A stretch of 20,312 nucleotides of DNA, taken from a virus. Each line of letters opens with the position of its first letter. Position 1 is the first letter of the stretch. The translations under genes were made by a program, and so were the position numbers. Below are positions 7,928 through 14,813 of the stretch, one piece after another. The stretch lies in IMG/VR virus record IMGVR_UViG_3300029448_000576, positions 1 through 20,312 of that record; one strand, written 5' to 3'. A model generated the notes under the pieces. The model made no database searches and had not been told where the DNA came from. It saw only the letters and a program-made list of their open reading frames with translations.

Positions 7928-9478
7928 TTATCGTTCTCCTATTACCTCATATTCTATATCATATCCGTTTAATTCAAAAGTTGTAGCCGTTGTGTTTTGA
8001 AACTTAATAGCTATATATTTACCTGTGGCTCTAGCATCTACTTTATTTTGTGTATCAGGGTCTATAGTTTGTTGTGTCTTGTAAGTATATGTACCATCAG
8101 GAGTCATAGAACTTCCTACAAATACTTCAGCAGAACCTGTGCTAGAAAATCTTGGGGTAATCTTTCTTACTTGTTTTACAGTATTAGTATTGCCATCAAG
8201 AGTTAATCCTTTTCTTTCCAAAATCATAGTAAAATTATCTCCTGCAAAGTCAAATCCATTATCTCCTCTATAGAGTTTAGTATCTCCTGTGCTAGACATT
8301 AATATGCTAGTTTCTGTAGGATTATAGTTTCTTTGCCCCCAGTTCTCAGTAGTGCTATAAGCTACCCAACTTTGCGATTGTCCTGACCATACAACTGCTG
8401 ATGAACCAGGATTTACTATACCTGTTGCTATATGTAAAATATCAGGTAAATCTCTAAAACTAAATGAATTAGTTTTATGATTCCATATTAATGCTTTATT
8501 GCAATAAGTTGAGCCTACTGTTGGGTAAGATACCCATATTTCATTCTTTTGTTTATTATGTGTTACAAATATGTTTGCATAATTAGTACCATCTATTTCT
8601 TCAAATAATGTTCTTTTAATAACATTAGAAGCTACTGATTCTTTAGATACTCCGTTGTGGACTATTAAATCGCCATTAGTTACTACAAAATGTCTACCAT
8701 TAAATTCTGCTACACAGTTTCTTGATAAAACACCTGAGTCATCAAATAGTTTCTTAATATCGAATACTAGATTACCACCTGTAAAAGTCATAATATATGT
8801 GGTGTTTTCTTTATATATTATAAAAGATTGTTTAAGTGGAAATCCATCTACAATAAATTCACCTGCATCGCCTACTGTTGCTGAACCTGCATCGTTTGTA
8901 CTAGCTGCTGTCCAAGAACTAGGTAGTGTAAGGTTTTCTGCTGCATCTCCCCATCTAACCTTATTAGGTAGATTAGTAGAAGATTCAGTCATGTTTAAAG
9001 CTATTAAGTAATTACCAAAAGGTCTTATTACTTTACAAGTTGTGCTTGCTGGCCAATTAGTTAAATCTGTAAATGCACTAGCACCTGTGGTAGCTAAACA
9101 TTGTGGATCATCTACTCCATTGTTTAAAATAGCTAATCCGTTAAATATTCCACCTGTCCAATTACCTGAAGAGGTTAAGTTGGTAGAATAATCTCCACCT
9201 GATGCTCTTGTAAAATCTTCATGGCTAGAACCATTGTATCTGTATATTTTAGCTGAACCAGCATAAAACCAATAACTGTTAGCACCTGTAGTCCAGTTTA
9301 AAGCAAAATAAGGAGCTACTGTCGGTGTTCCAAAGACTTGATCTTGTCCTAATACTTTTTTAGCTGCATTATCTTCAAATCTTGCATTTTGTGTATGTGA
9401 AAAAAACTCATTAGGCAATACTGTGTTATTCGTATCTTTAATCATTCCTTTCGGATTTAATATTTGAAGGGTTGCCAT
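7928..9478 (-). CDS. Tail hub / nozzle-like protein
   Basis: I start the gene at the ATG at 9478, which overlaps the previous TAA (TAATG) and gives MATLQILNPKGMIKD; an upstream ATG at 9496 in the same frame lies inside the previous gene. The 516 residues are beta-rich with many Trp, Tyr and Asn. Features include ARFEDNAAKKVLGQD near the N-terminus, WFYAGSAKIYRYNGSS, FNGLAILNNGVDDPQ, then VIRPFGNYLIALN, and KALIWNHKTNSFSFRDLP in the second half. These blade-like segments are typical of the tail stabilisation/nozzle proteins of P22 gp10 and T7 gp12 type. It follows the fibres and precedes the ejection proteins, as in many podoviruses. Confidence 0.85.
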   Translation of the reverse strand: MATLQILNPKGMIKDTNNTVLPNEFFSHTQNARFEDNAAKKVLGQDQVFGTPTVAPYFALNWTTGANSYWFYAGSAKIYRYNGSSHEDFTRASGGDYSTNLTSSGNWTGGIFNGLAILNNGVDDPQCLATTGASAFTDLTNWPASTTCKVIRPFGNYLIALNMTESSTNLPNKVRWGDAAENLTLPSSWTAASTNDAGSATVGDAGEFIVDGFPLKQSFIIYKENTTYIMTFTGGNLVFDIKKLFDDSGVLSRNCVAEFNGRHFVVTNGDLIVHNGVSKESVASNVIKRTLFEEIDGTNYANIFVTHNKQKNEIWVSYPTVGSTYCNKALIWNHKTNSFSFRDLPDILHIATGIVNPGSSAVVWSGQSQSWVAYSTTENWGQRNYNPTETSILMSSTGDTKLYRGDNGFDFAGDNFTMILERKGLTLDGNTNTVKQVRKITPRFSSTGSAEVFVGSSMTPDGTYTYKTQQTIDPDTQNKVDARATGKYIAIKFQNTTATTFELNGYDIEYEVIGER

Positions 9479-10203
9479 TACGCAGTTCTTCTCCACATAT
9501 ATGCAACGATGTATGGTTGCAAGTTATTGTGTGCACCACCACCACCTGTAGCACCTGTTGTCATTGTTCTGCTTGGGTTAGTGTTATCACCTGCTGCTGG
9601 TAAATCTTGGTTTTCATCTTCACCATTTCCCATAAGGGTTGCTGTGTGAGTATGCGATGGTAATTCAGAAGTAGATAATGTATGCGTTTTAGCACCACCA
9701 GTTTCTTGTGCTGTATCAAAATCACTATCTGATGCATTTAAACCTACTATAACTCTACCTGCACCAAATGCTGCCCAAGTTCCAAAACCTAATAAAGTTG
9801 CAGGATTAGTTGATGAAGCTGCATTAATATAAATAGAACCTACAGGATATACAGCTTGTAAAGTTGCTGCTGTGTTAGAGCCTATAGTTATAGTTCCTGT
9901 GCAAGTTAAATTTCTCACACCTGTAATATCTATATTAGCATCTGCAGTTACTGCTTTTGATGCTTGTGCTGTACCCAATGTTGTAACATCTACATAATTT
10001 AATTCTGTTGTATTAGCTGTAACACCATCTAATAAATTTAATTCTGTGTGCGTAGAAGAAACTGCTCCACTAACACTAGGAAAAGTTGCTTTTACTGTTG
10101 ATTTTATCAATCTTAAATGATCATCTCCCTCATTAACTGGATCACCAGCTACTGGGTTTGAGCTATTTAAGTCCGATATATATGTTCCTGTTTCTAATCC
10201 CAT
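9478..10203 (-). CDS. Short tail fibre with Gp10-like/collar C-terminus
   Basis: The 241-residue protein begins MGLETGTYISDLNSSNPVAG with GDDHLRLIKSTVKATFPSV (27-45), an N-terminal module frequent in environmental phage fibres, probably for attachment. A short beta-repeat part follows (TELNLLDGVTANTTELNYVD). The C-terminal domain, about 117-241, has YPVGSIYI (119-126), a FGTWAAFGAGRVIVG stretch, an SHTHT metal-ligand-like motif (183-187) and NNLQPYIVAYMWRR (226-239). These are the landmarks of the T4 Gp10 C-terminal/tail-collar type domain found at fibre tips. AGGAGA precedes the ATG by eight bases. The stop overlaps the hub gene start as TAATG. Confidence 0.9.
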   Translation of the reverse strand: MGLETGTYISDLNSSNPVAGDPVNEGDDHLRLIKSTVKATFPSVSGAVSSTHTELNLLDGVTANTTELNYVDVTTLGTAQASKAVTADANIDITGVRNLTCTGTITIGSNTAATLQAVYPVGSIYINAASSTNPATLLGFGTWAAFGAGRVIVGLNASDSDFDTAQETGGAKTHTLSTSELPSHTHTATLMGNGEDENQDLPAAGDNTNPSRTMTTGATGGGGAHNNLQPYIVAYMWRRTA

Positions 10204-10214
10204 TTAATTTTCTC

Positions 10215-10490
10215 CTAACTCTTAGGGTTATTATCTTTAACTGATTTAATATGCGTATACCATGAGCCTGTTTTAGCATTATCTCCTAGTTTTCCAGCAT
10301 CTATATCTTTAAATAACATATCTAGCTGATTTACTATTGAGTCATAAAAATTACTTCCAGTATCGCCTGTCCTTCCTAAAATATAAGCATTATCTATATA
10401 CCATTGTTTAGTTGCTTGTATATCAGATAAAGTTTTAGCATCTTCTTCTCTAGTTGTAATTGTTCCTTTGTTATCTACTATTGCTACCAT
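10215..10490 (-). CDS. Unknown small protein between the two fibre genes (91 aa)
   Basis: The gene starts right after the fibre stop (TAAATG). The 91 residues begin MVAIVDNKGTITTREEDAKT, followed by a helical part with IQATKQWYIDNAYILGRTG and FYDSIVNQLDMLFKDIDAGK, and end near WYTHIKSVKDNNPKS. No membrane segment, Cys or known motif is visible. Small proteins between fibre genes are often fibre assembly chaperones, and the mixed acidic, helical composition would allow this, but I do not recognise the family. Confidence 0.8.
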   Translation of the reverse strand: MVAIVDNKGTITTREEDAKTLSDIQATKQWYIDNAYILGRTGDTGSNFYDSIVNQLDMLFKDIDAGKLGDNAKTGSWYTHIKSVKDNNPKS

Positions 10491-12896
10491 TTATGCTCTC
10501 AGAACTCCATAAACTGTTAAATTAATTTTATATGCACCATCTCCACCAGCAAATATTAATTGAAATCCATTGCAGGTGTTTGCAGATGTTCCGTTAATAT
10601 ATCCATGTCCTTGTGCAATCCTTGATGAACCATTGCTTCCTTCACAACCTATTTGATAAACAAAAGATGGTGAAACATTACCTTGTGAATCACTAGAATC
10701 TGAATCCCATCTACCACCATTGCCATTCATAAAATACATAAATCCGTTTAATGTATCATCTTGGCCACCTTTTTGTTGTTCAACAATAGTAAATTTATCT
10801 GCTGCATCTGTAGTAATTCTTTTTTCTGAATTGCTGTGTGTTAAACCTAAAGTGCTTTGTCTGTAATTAGATGCTGTAAGAGCAGAACCATCATCTAAAA
10901 ATCTCATTTGTAAATCACCATCATTATGCTGTGATATACCATGAATTAAAACTAAATAATTATCATAGGTAGAGTCGAATCCAGTAAAAGAATACGAAGT
11001 TGTATTACCTGATGAATTATAATTATTAACTGCACTTATGACTGCAAGACCGCCACCACCACCTGCTGCTGCTGCCCATTTAACACCAGTTGCTTCTGAT
11101 GAATCTGCTGTTAATATATGAGTGTTTGTACCTACAGCTAATGCTTGTGGATTACCACTACCATCGCCAATTAAAATCTTTCCTTTGGTAGATAAATCAA
11201 CTGCTGTAAGAGCAGATGTTCCATTACCAATAATAACTCCATTAGCTGTTAAGCTAGTTGCTCCAGTACCACCACTTCCAACAACAAGTGTTGATGATAG
11301 TCCTGCTGCTGTACCACTTGTATTCTGTGAACCTGCTGCATTTACACCTGGTAAATCTATATTACCTGTGCCATCAAAAGATACACCACCAATATTTCTT
11401 GCAGTTGCTAATGCTGTTGCTGTTGCTGCGTTTCCTGTGGTTGATCCTGATGTACCTGAAGTGTTACCTGTAACATTTCCTGTAATATCTCCAGCAAATC
11501 CTGTTGCAGTTAGAACTCCACTGCTTGAATTAAATGCTAAATTAGAACCTGACTTGGGTGGTAAATCTCCTGTAGCAGCAGTTACAAATAAAGGAAAACA
11601 GGTTGTATCACTGCTTTCATCTGCAACTGTAACATTTGTAGATGTGGTAGCTGTAGCACTGTTTCCAGTACAGCTTCCTGCACTTCCACTAGCATTTCCT
11701 GTTACGTTTCCTGTTATATCACCTGCAAAGCCAGTAGCTGTTAAGACTCCTGAACTAGAATTAAAAGCAAGATTGCTTCCTGATTTAGGTGGAAGATCGC
11801 CTGTTGCTGCTGTAACAAATAATGGGAAGCAAGTAGTATCTGAAGATTCATCTGCAACTGTTACGTTTGTAGAAAGAGTTGCTGTAGCTGAGTTACCAGT
11901 ACAAGAACCTGAGCTACCCGATGCGTTTCCAGTTACATTACCTGTAAGTGGCCCACTAAAACCTGTAGCTGTTAATAATCCACTTGATGAATTAAATGCT
12001 AAGTTACTTCCAGTTTTAGGCCCTAAATCTCCAGTTGCTGCTGTTACGAATAAAGGAAAACAAGTAGTGTCTGATGACTCATCTGCTACTGTAATATCCG
12101 TAGGAGTTGCTGCTGTTACTGCTGCCCATTTTATACCTGTTCCTTCGCTGCTATCAGCAGTTAGTACATGATTATTAGAACCTACTGCCAAAGCTGATGG
12201 GTTGCCTGAACCATCTCCTATTAATAGTTTTCCTTTAGTCGATAAATCTACAGCAGTAACTGCTGAAGTGCCATTACCTATTAACACACCATTAGCTGTT
12301 AAAGATGATGCTCCTGTTCCACCATGAGCTACTCCTATGTCTGTAGCTTCCCAAGTTCCTGATGATATAGTTCCTGTTGTAACGATTGAGCTAGAACCAG
12401 CTACTGGAGAAAAATAAGTTTTCATGGTATCCATTCCAACTTTCTTTAAAGTTCCAGCATCTGAATATAGTAATTCATCTGCATCTGCTAAACCTGATGA
12501 AATTTCAGTTTGTCCTGAAATAACATTATCATTTAACATACTGCCTTCTACAGCATCTGCTTGTATGGTTGCAGCACCATTGGTTGCTATAGCTATATCG
12601 CCTGATATAACTACAGGGTTAAAATTCGTTCCATCGGCTATTAATGCAGCACCACTTGTATTTGTTCCCATAAACAGATCATCGCCTGTTATGGTTAAAT
12701 CTCCCCCAATGGTTGCATTGCCTGTTGTTGTTAAAGTGCTTGAAGATGTAATACTTGTTGCTGTAACTGCTGGTAAATTAGCTGCCACATTAGCTAAAGT
12801 AACTCCAAAGTTAGAACCACTATATGCTATTGCAAATATAGAAGCACTGTTAGGGCTTGTTGTCGTTGTTAATTCTGATAATTTTTTAGTTGCCAT
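10491..12896 (-). CDS. Long tail fibre with tandem repeats
   Basis: The 801-residue protein is Gly/Ser/Thr/Ala/Asn-rich. It starts MATKKLSELTT, and residues about 1-60 are likely the virion attachment end. The shaft contains a 68-residue unit (192-259), three tandem 77-residue units (267-343, 344-420, 421-497), and a second copy of the 68-residue unit (542-609). Each 77-residue unit has VADESSDTTCFPLFVTAATG, then SNLAFNSSSG and ATGF. After a five-Gly hinge (612-616) comes a different C-terminal domain of about 185 residues with aromatic and charged residues, probably the receptor-binding tip. The GGTGASSLTANGVLIGNGTSA-type motif recurs in environmental phage fibres. Two further parts of the tail, the small fibre and the hub, follow downstream. 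Trimer formation is assumed, not shown. Confidence 0.9.
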   Translation of the reverse strand: MATKKLSELTTTTSPNSASIFAIAYSGSNFGVTLANVAANLPAVTATSITSSSTLTTTGNATIGGDLTITGDDLFMGTNTSGAALIADGTNFNPVVISGDIAIATNGAATIQADAVEGSMLNDNVISGQTEISSGLADADELLYSDAGTLKKVGMDTMKTYFSPVAGSSSIVTTGTISSGTWEATDIGVAHGGTGASSLTANGVLIGNGTSAVTAVDLSTKGKLLIGDGSGNPSALAVGSNNHVLTADSSEGTGIKWAAVTAATPTDITVADESSDTTCFPLFVTAATGDLGPKTGSNLAFNSSSGLLTATGFSGPLTGNVTGNASGSSGSCTGNSATATLSTNVTVADESSDTTCFPLFVTAATGDLPPKSGSNLAFNSSSGVLTATGFAGDITGNVTGNASGSAGSCTGNSATATTSTNVTVADESSDTTCFPLFVTAATGDLPPKSGSNLAFNSSSGVLTATGFAGDITGNVTGNTSGTSGSTTGNAATATALATARNIGGVSFDGTGNIDLPGVNAAGSQNTSGTAAGLSSTLVVGSGGTGATSLTANGVIIGNGTSALTAVDLSTKGKILIGDGSGNPQALAVGTNTHILTADSSEATGVKWAAAAGGGGGLAVISAVNNYNSSGNTTSYSFTGFDSTYDNYLVLIHGISQHNDGDLQMRFLDDGSALTASNYRQSTLGLTHSNSEKRITTDAADKFTIVEQQKGGQDDTLNGFMYFMNGNGGRWDSDSSDSQGNVSPSFVYQIGCEGSNGSSRIAQGHGYINGTSANTCNGFQLIFAGGDGAYKINLTVYGVLRA
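11070..11273 (-). repeat. 68-residue fibre unit, second copy
   Basis: Codes for residues 542-609, from GGTGATSLTANGVIIGNG to EATGVKWAA. It differs from the first copy by mostly conservative changes (for example V/I, S/T, S/Q, N/T) and leads into the Gly hinge before the tip domain. Confidence 0.85.
11406..11636 (-). repeat. 77-residue fibre repeat, copy C
   Basis: Codes for residues 421-497. It is identical to copy B at protein level for 58 residues, then changes to NTSGTSGSTTGNAATATALA, so the second Cys of the unit is replaced by Thr. It leads into a unique linker RNIGGVSFDGTGNIDLPGVN. Confidence 0.9.
11637..11867 (-). repeat. 77-residue fibre repeat, copy B
   Basis: Codes for residues 344-420. 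Its first 58 residues (NVTVADESS to GNVTGN) are identical in copy C, yet most codons differ. It keeps both Cys (TTCFPLF and SCTGNS). Confidence 0.9.
11868..12098 (-). repeat. 77-residue fibre repeat, copy A
   Basis: Codes for fibre residues 267-343. It is the most diverged of three tandem units: DITVADESS at its start, GPKTGS for PPKSGS, GLLTATGFSGPLTG for GVLTATGFAGDITG. It retains TTCFPLF and SGSCTGNS, with the two Cys of the unit. The period is exactly 231 bases. Confidence 0.9.
12120..12323 (-). repeat. 68-residue fibre unit, first copy
   Basis: Codes for residues 192-259, from GGTGASSLTANGVLIGNG to EGTGIKWAA. It closely matches residues 542-609 on the far side of the triple repeat, so the tandem block is bracketed by two copies. 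Confidence 0.85.
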
Positions 12897-13106
12897 TTAT
12901 TGTATAGTCCAGGTTGTTGTAGCTACTGCTGGTACATCTTGCCAATCATCAGGTGCTATTACTATAGCTCCTTCTTGTTGTAACAAACTACCATCTTCAG
13001 TTGAAAGTACATATATGTTATCTTCTGTTTCAAAATATCCTTGAGAAGTATTTTGAATAATGCTCCATGTTGTAGAATCTGTAGAAACTATAGCCCATGT
13101 AGTCAT
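12897..13106 (-). CDS. Small Trp/Thr-rich protein upstream of the fibre (69 aa)
   Basis: The 69 residues carry three copies of a short Trp pattern: TTWAIVSTD (2-10), TTWSIIQN (12-19) and TTTWTIQ at the C-terminus (63-69). An acidic middle part (EDNIYVLSTEDGSLLQQEGA) lies between. The protein is probably beta-structured and resembles short strand-turn units of fibre or virion-surface proteins. It begins at the TAATG of the adaptor gene and ends one base before the fibre ATG. I do not know its family. A small tail-tip or fibre-attachment part would fit its place. Confidence 0.7.
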   Translation of the reverse strand: MTTWAIVSTDSTTWSIIQNTSQGYFETEDNIYVLSTEDGSLLQQEGAIVIAPDDWQDVPAVATTTWTIQ

Positions 13107-13732
13107 TAATATAACCCATAATCAATTCTTGTTACAGGTGCTGTGCCTGAATGTCTATCTCTTTCGTTAGATTCTATTATATCTTGTTTTGCTCTATCGT
13201 AATAAGATTGCCACACTGGTATTCTTTTATCGTTTTGCAAATAAGGTTCTGCTTCAACTAATGCTCCATATAAATAAACATCAGGGTGATGCGTAAGCAT
13301 ATCGTTAGTTGTATTTGAATCTGACAAAGCTGCAAATGTTTTATAATAACTTATTTCTATTTCATAAACACCATCAGGCAAAGGTCTTAACTGTATAGTG
13401 TTGCCTTTAATTGAATAGGCTTTGGGTTTACCTGTACTGCTCCCAGCTTGTAATCTATCCATTATTTCAGGAGTTAAATATACTAGTGCTGTTTTAGGAT
13501 CAGAGTTTAATTTAATATTACGCATAGCCACATAATCATCAGGTAAAGTGTAATACTCTGTGCCTGATATTGTGTTAGCTGTAACCCTAGTTTCCATTCT
13601 TCTGATTTTAAAATCTCTTTTATGCCTTGTTTCAGCTAAAGTAATGAAATCAGGAATAACATCTGTTAAATCACTTCTATCTAGCCAATTAGCTACTGCT
13701 GTTTTTAATTCTGAATATGTTGATATTGCCAT
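13106..13732 (-). CDS. Head-tail adaptor (SU10-adaptor / tail tubular A-like)
   Basis: The 208-residue product fits the adaptor that docks below the portal and carries the tail hub. It begins MAISTYSELKTAVANWLDRS with DVIPDFITLAETRHKRDFKIRRME (24-47), followed by YYTLPDDYVAMRNIKL (60-75), where the LP.DY..mr.i motif is typical, then a beta section (IQLRPLPDGVYEIEISYYKTF) and a helix after HHPDVYLYGALVEAEPYL, which ends in W, Y and D/R residues. These are landmarks of the SU10-adaptor and T7 gp11-like families. The gene joins both neighbours through TAATG. Confidence 0.9.
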   Translation of the reverse strand: MAISTYSELKTAVANWLDRSDLTDVIPDFITLAETRHKRDFKIRRMETRVTANTISGTEYYTLPDDYVAMRNIKLNSDPKTALVYLTPEIMDRLQAGSSTGKPKAYSIKGNTIQLRPLPDGVYEIEISYYKTFAALSDSNTTNDMLTHHPDVYLYGALVEAEPYLQNDKRIPVWQSYYDRAKQDIIESNERDRHSGTAPVTRIDYGLY

Positions 13733-14034
13733 TAAATTATCCTAGATGTTGTTTTTAAATATCTGTAGTCAGGACTATTTAACAATTTCCTAACTGCTTC
13801 TTTGTGGTCTTTGTTGTATAAATCCACACCAAATTTGTTTTTCCACTCATAGTAGATGCCAACAGGAATCCTAGCAGATAAACGAAATTCATCTTTTATA
13901 CTGTGATCTTCCTGTTGTAATCTTTTGTTTTGGTCTAGTAACTTGGTCAAATCTTCCGATTTATGTTGAATAGCTCCTGTTCCATCAGCAGAATGAAAAT
14001 GAAAAGTTTGTCCATCTCCTAATTTTCTACTCAT
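13732..14034 (-). CDS. Conserved phage protein near the head-tail junction (100 aa)
   Basis: The 100 residues begin MSRKLGDGQTFHFHSADG, pass through a charged helix with EDLTKLLDQNKRLQQ, and end with a segment ARIPVGIYYEWKNKFGVDLY, then NKDHKEAVRKLLNSPDYRYLKTT. I recall this two-part pattern, with SRKLGDG..FH at the start and IP....W....GiD.......H..av...Lnd..yr.lrT at the end, in a small protein that accompanies DUF5309-type capsid genes. Its function is not known to me. The flanking TAATG junctions tie it to its neighbours in translation. Confidence 0.85.
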   Translation of the reverse strand: MSRKLGDGQTFHFHSADGTGAIQHKSEDLTKLLDQNKRLQQEDHSIKDEFRLSARIPVGIYYEWKNKFGVDLYNKDHKEAVRKLLNSPDYRYLKTTSRII

Positions 14035-14324
14035 TATTCACTAAGCTCCGATACCCAAACATTGCCAGTTCCACTAGCTAATATAGCTGCCATTTTCATG
14101 CCACCATCTATCTTAAATATTTGTGGCTCATTAGCACATAATCTAATAGATGTAGTAACACTTGCTGTTGGGTTTGCTCCAAACTCAATAAATACAGAAG
14201 CTGTGTCAGAGGTAACTCTTACATACTCAGTACCAGCATTAGTTGCTGATGTTTGAGCACTTCCTGTACTTACAGTTCTTATATGATTTGCAGTTACTCT
14301 GTAACCACCTAGCCAATTTGCCAT
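14034..14324 (-). CDS. Small beta-rich virion-type protein (96 aa)
   Basis: This 96-residue product starts MANWLGGYRVTA two bases after the preceding stop, with AGGAG upstream of the ATG. It is Thr/Ala/Ser-rich with alternating hydrophobic residues (YVRVTSDTASVFIEFG, SIRLCANEPQIFKI, GNVWVSELSE), as in a small beta sandwich. I do not recognise a named family. It sits between another small beta protein and the neck genes and ends TAATG over the next start. Head decoration or a small virion protein is the likeliest class; this is inferred from context. Confidence 0.75.
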   Translation of the reverse strand: MANWLGGYRVTANHIRTVSTGSAQTSATNAGTEYVRVTSDTASVFIEFGANPTASVTTSIRLCANEPQIFKIDGGMKMAAILASGTGNVWVSELSE

Positions 14325-14326
14325 TT

Positions 14327-14674
14327 TTATCTCCTAATTACGAATGTTACATATAAGACTTTAGCACCTGAAGATGCTCCATCTGTAATCATTTCAATAG
14401 TTCCACCTTCTTCAACTCTATTAGCTGCTGTAGGTTCTGCTGAATCTACAGTTCCTGCTGCCGATCCTGAGTTTGCAACTGTTATAGCACCACCAGTTAC
14501 AGCAGTACCACCAATTTCAAATGTAATAGCAGCATCTGCTGAAGTTATTGCACCTTGTAGAGCAGTAATAATTTTAATAATTCTGCCACCATCAGGTACA
14601 GCTACAAATGTGCTTGATGCTGTTGATATGTCAGCTATTTTAGCTGATATAAAATAATCATTTAATGTTCTCAT
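14327..14674 (-). CDS. Small beta-rich head protein downstream of the capsid (115 aa)
   Basis: I choose the ATG at 14674 (MRTLNDYFISAKI) because GGAG lies seven bases upstream; the frame stays open upstream only through a hairpin region and would need a TTG start. The 115 residues are Thr/Ala/Val/Gly-rich and look all-beta: VAVPDGGRIIKIITALQGAI, then a GGTAVTGGAITVANSGSAAG stretch and a final VLYVTFVIRR. I remember similar proteins following capsid genes in marine phages. A role as a head decoration or cement protein is plausible from position and composition, but is not demonstrated by any motif. Confidence 0.8.
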   Translation of the reverse strand: MRTLNDYFISAKIADISTASSTFVAVPDGGRIIKIITALQGAITSADAAITFEIGGTAVTGGAITVANSGSAAGTVDSAEPTAANRVEEGGTIEMITDGASSGAKVLYVTFVIRR

Positions 14675-14687
14675 TAAATTTCTCCAT

Positions 14688-14738
14688 ATTAATAACCCTC
14701 GTTCCGAAGCGATACTGTTCTTCAAGGCCATTATTAAT
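14688..14738 (-). promoter_or_regulatory. Second inverted repeat abutting the ribosome binding site of the next gene
   Basis: ATTAATAA at 14688-14695 and TTATTAAT at 14731-14738 are reverse complements. Inside them CCTCG (14697-14701) and CAAGG (14723-14727) can pair in the RNA with one G-U pair. The left edge of the structure lies two bases from the GGAG used by the 115-aa gene (ATG at 14674). It could modulate access to that site. The pairing is mostly A-U and therefore weak alone. Confidence 0.4.
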
Positions 14739-14748
14739 GTATCTAGGT

Positions 14749-14783
14749 GGGTGGGGAAAACATTGGAGTGCAAAACCCCACCC
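14749..14783 (-). promoter_or_regulatory. GC-rich hairpin after the capsid gene
   Basis: A perfect 8-bp inverted repeat, GGGTGGGG at 14749-14756 and CCCCACCC at 14776-14783, flanks a 19-base loop whose ends are both A4 on the plus strand (U4 in the transcript). It lies 31 bases past the capsid stop codon. It stands out sharply in such AT-rich DNA. In the transcript there is no U-run after the stem, so it is not a classical intrinsic terminator. A 3' stabiliser or processing signal for capsid mRNA is the simplest idea. Confidence 0.6.
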
Positions 14784-14813
14784 TTTACTAACTATGAGGA
14801 AAGTAAAATTTTA

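Noticed and set aside
9479-9496. Upstream ATG at 9496 for the tail hub gene
   Set aside because: It lies inside the previous gene, while the ATG at 9478 forms the TAATG junction that recurs in this module.
11406-12098. Possible CRISPR array because of regular repeats
   Set aside because: The period is 231 bases, a multiple of three, the repeats are within a coding frame and conserved at protein rather than DNA level, and there are no short spacers.
11122-12171. Long plus-strand open frame (349 codons) opposite the fibre gene
   Set aside because: It lies wholly antisense to the repeat region. Its Pro/Val/Ala-rich repeats are the complement of the fibre repeats, and no ribosome binding site or neighbouring plus-strand gene supports it.
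9478-12896. Possible diversity-generating retroelement target at the fibre tips
   Set aside because: I see no reverse transcriptase gene and no template repeat matching either fibre C-terminus in the window.
12424-13044. Plus-strand open frame of 206 codons across the fibre start
   Set aside because: It spans two well-supported minus-strand genes and their junction, and its composition is that of an antisense shadow.
14675-14773. N-terminal extension of the 115-aa gene using a TTG start at 14773
   Set aside because: The extension reads through the hairpins and lacks a ribosome binding site, whereas the ATG at 14674 has GGAG at good spacing.
14749-14783. Classical rho-independent terminator after the capsid gene
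   Set aside because: The stem is good but no U-run follows it in the minus-strand transcript, and further operon genes follow at once. It is listed as a regulatory hairpin instead.
14675-14813. A sigma70-type promoter in the gap after the capsid gene
   Set aside because: A TTGCAC hexamer is present but no -10-like hexamer lies at 16-18 bases, so I could not support a promoter.
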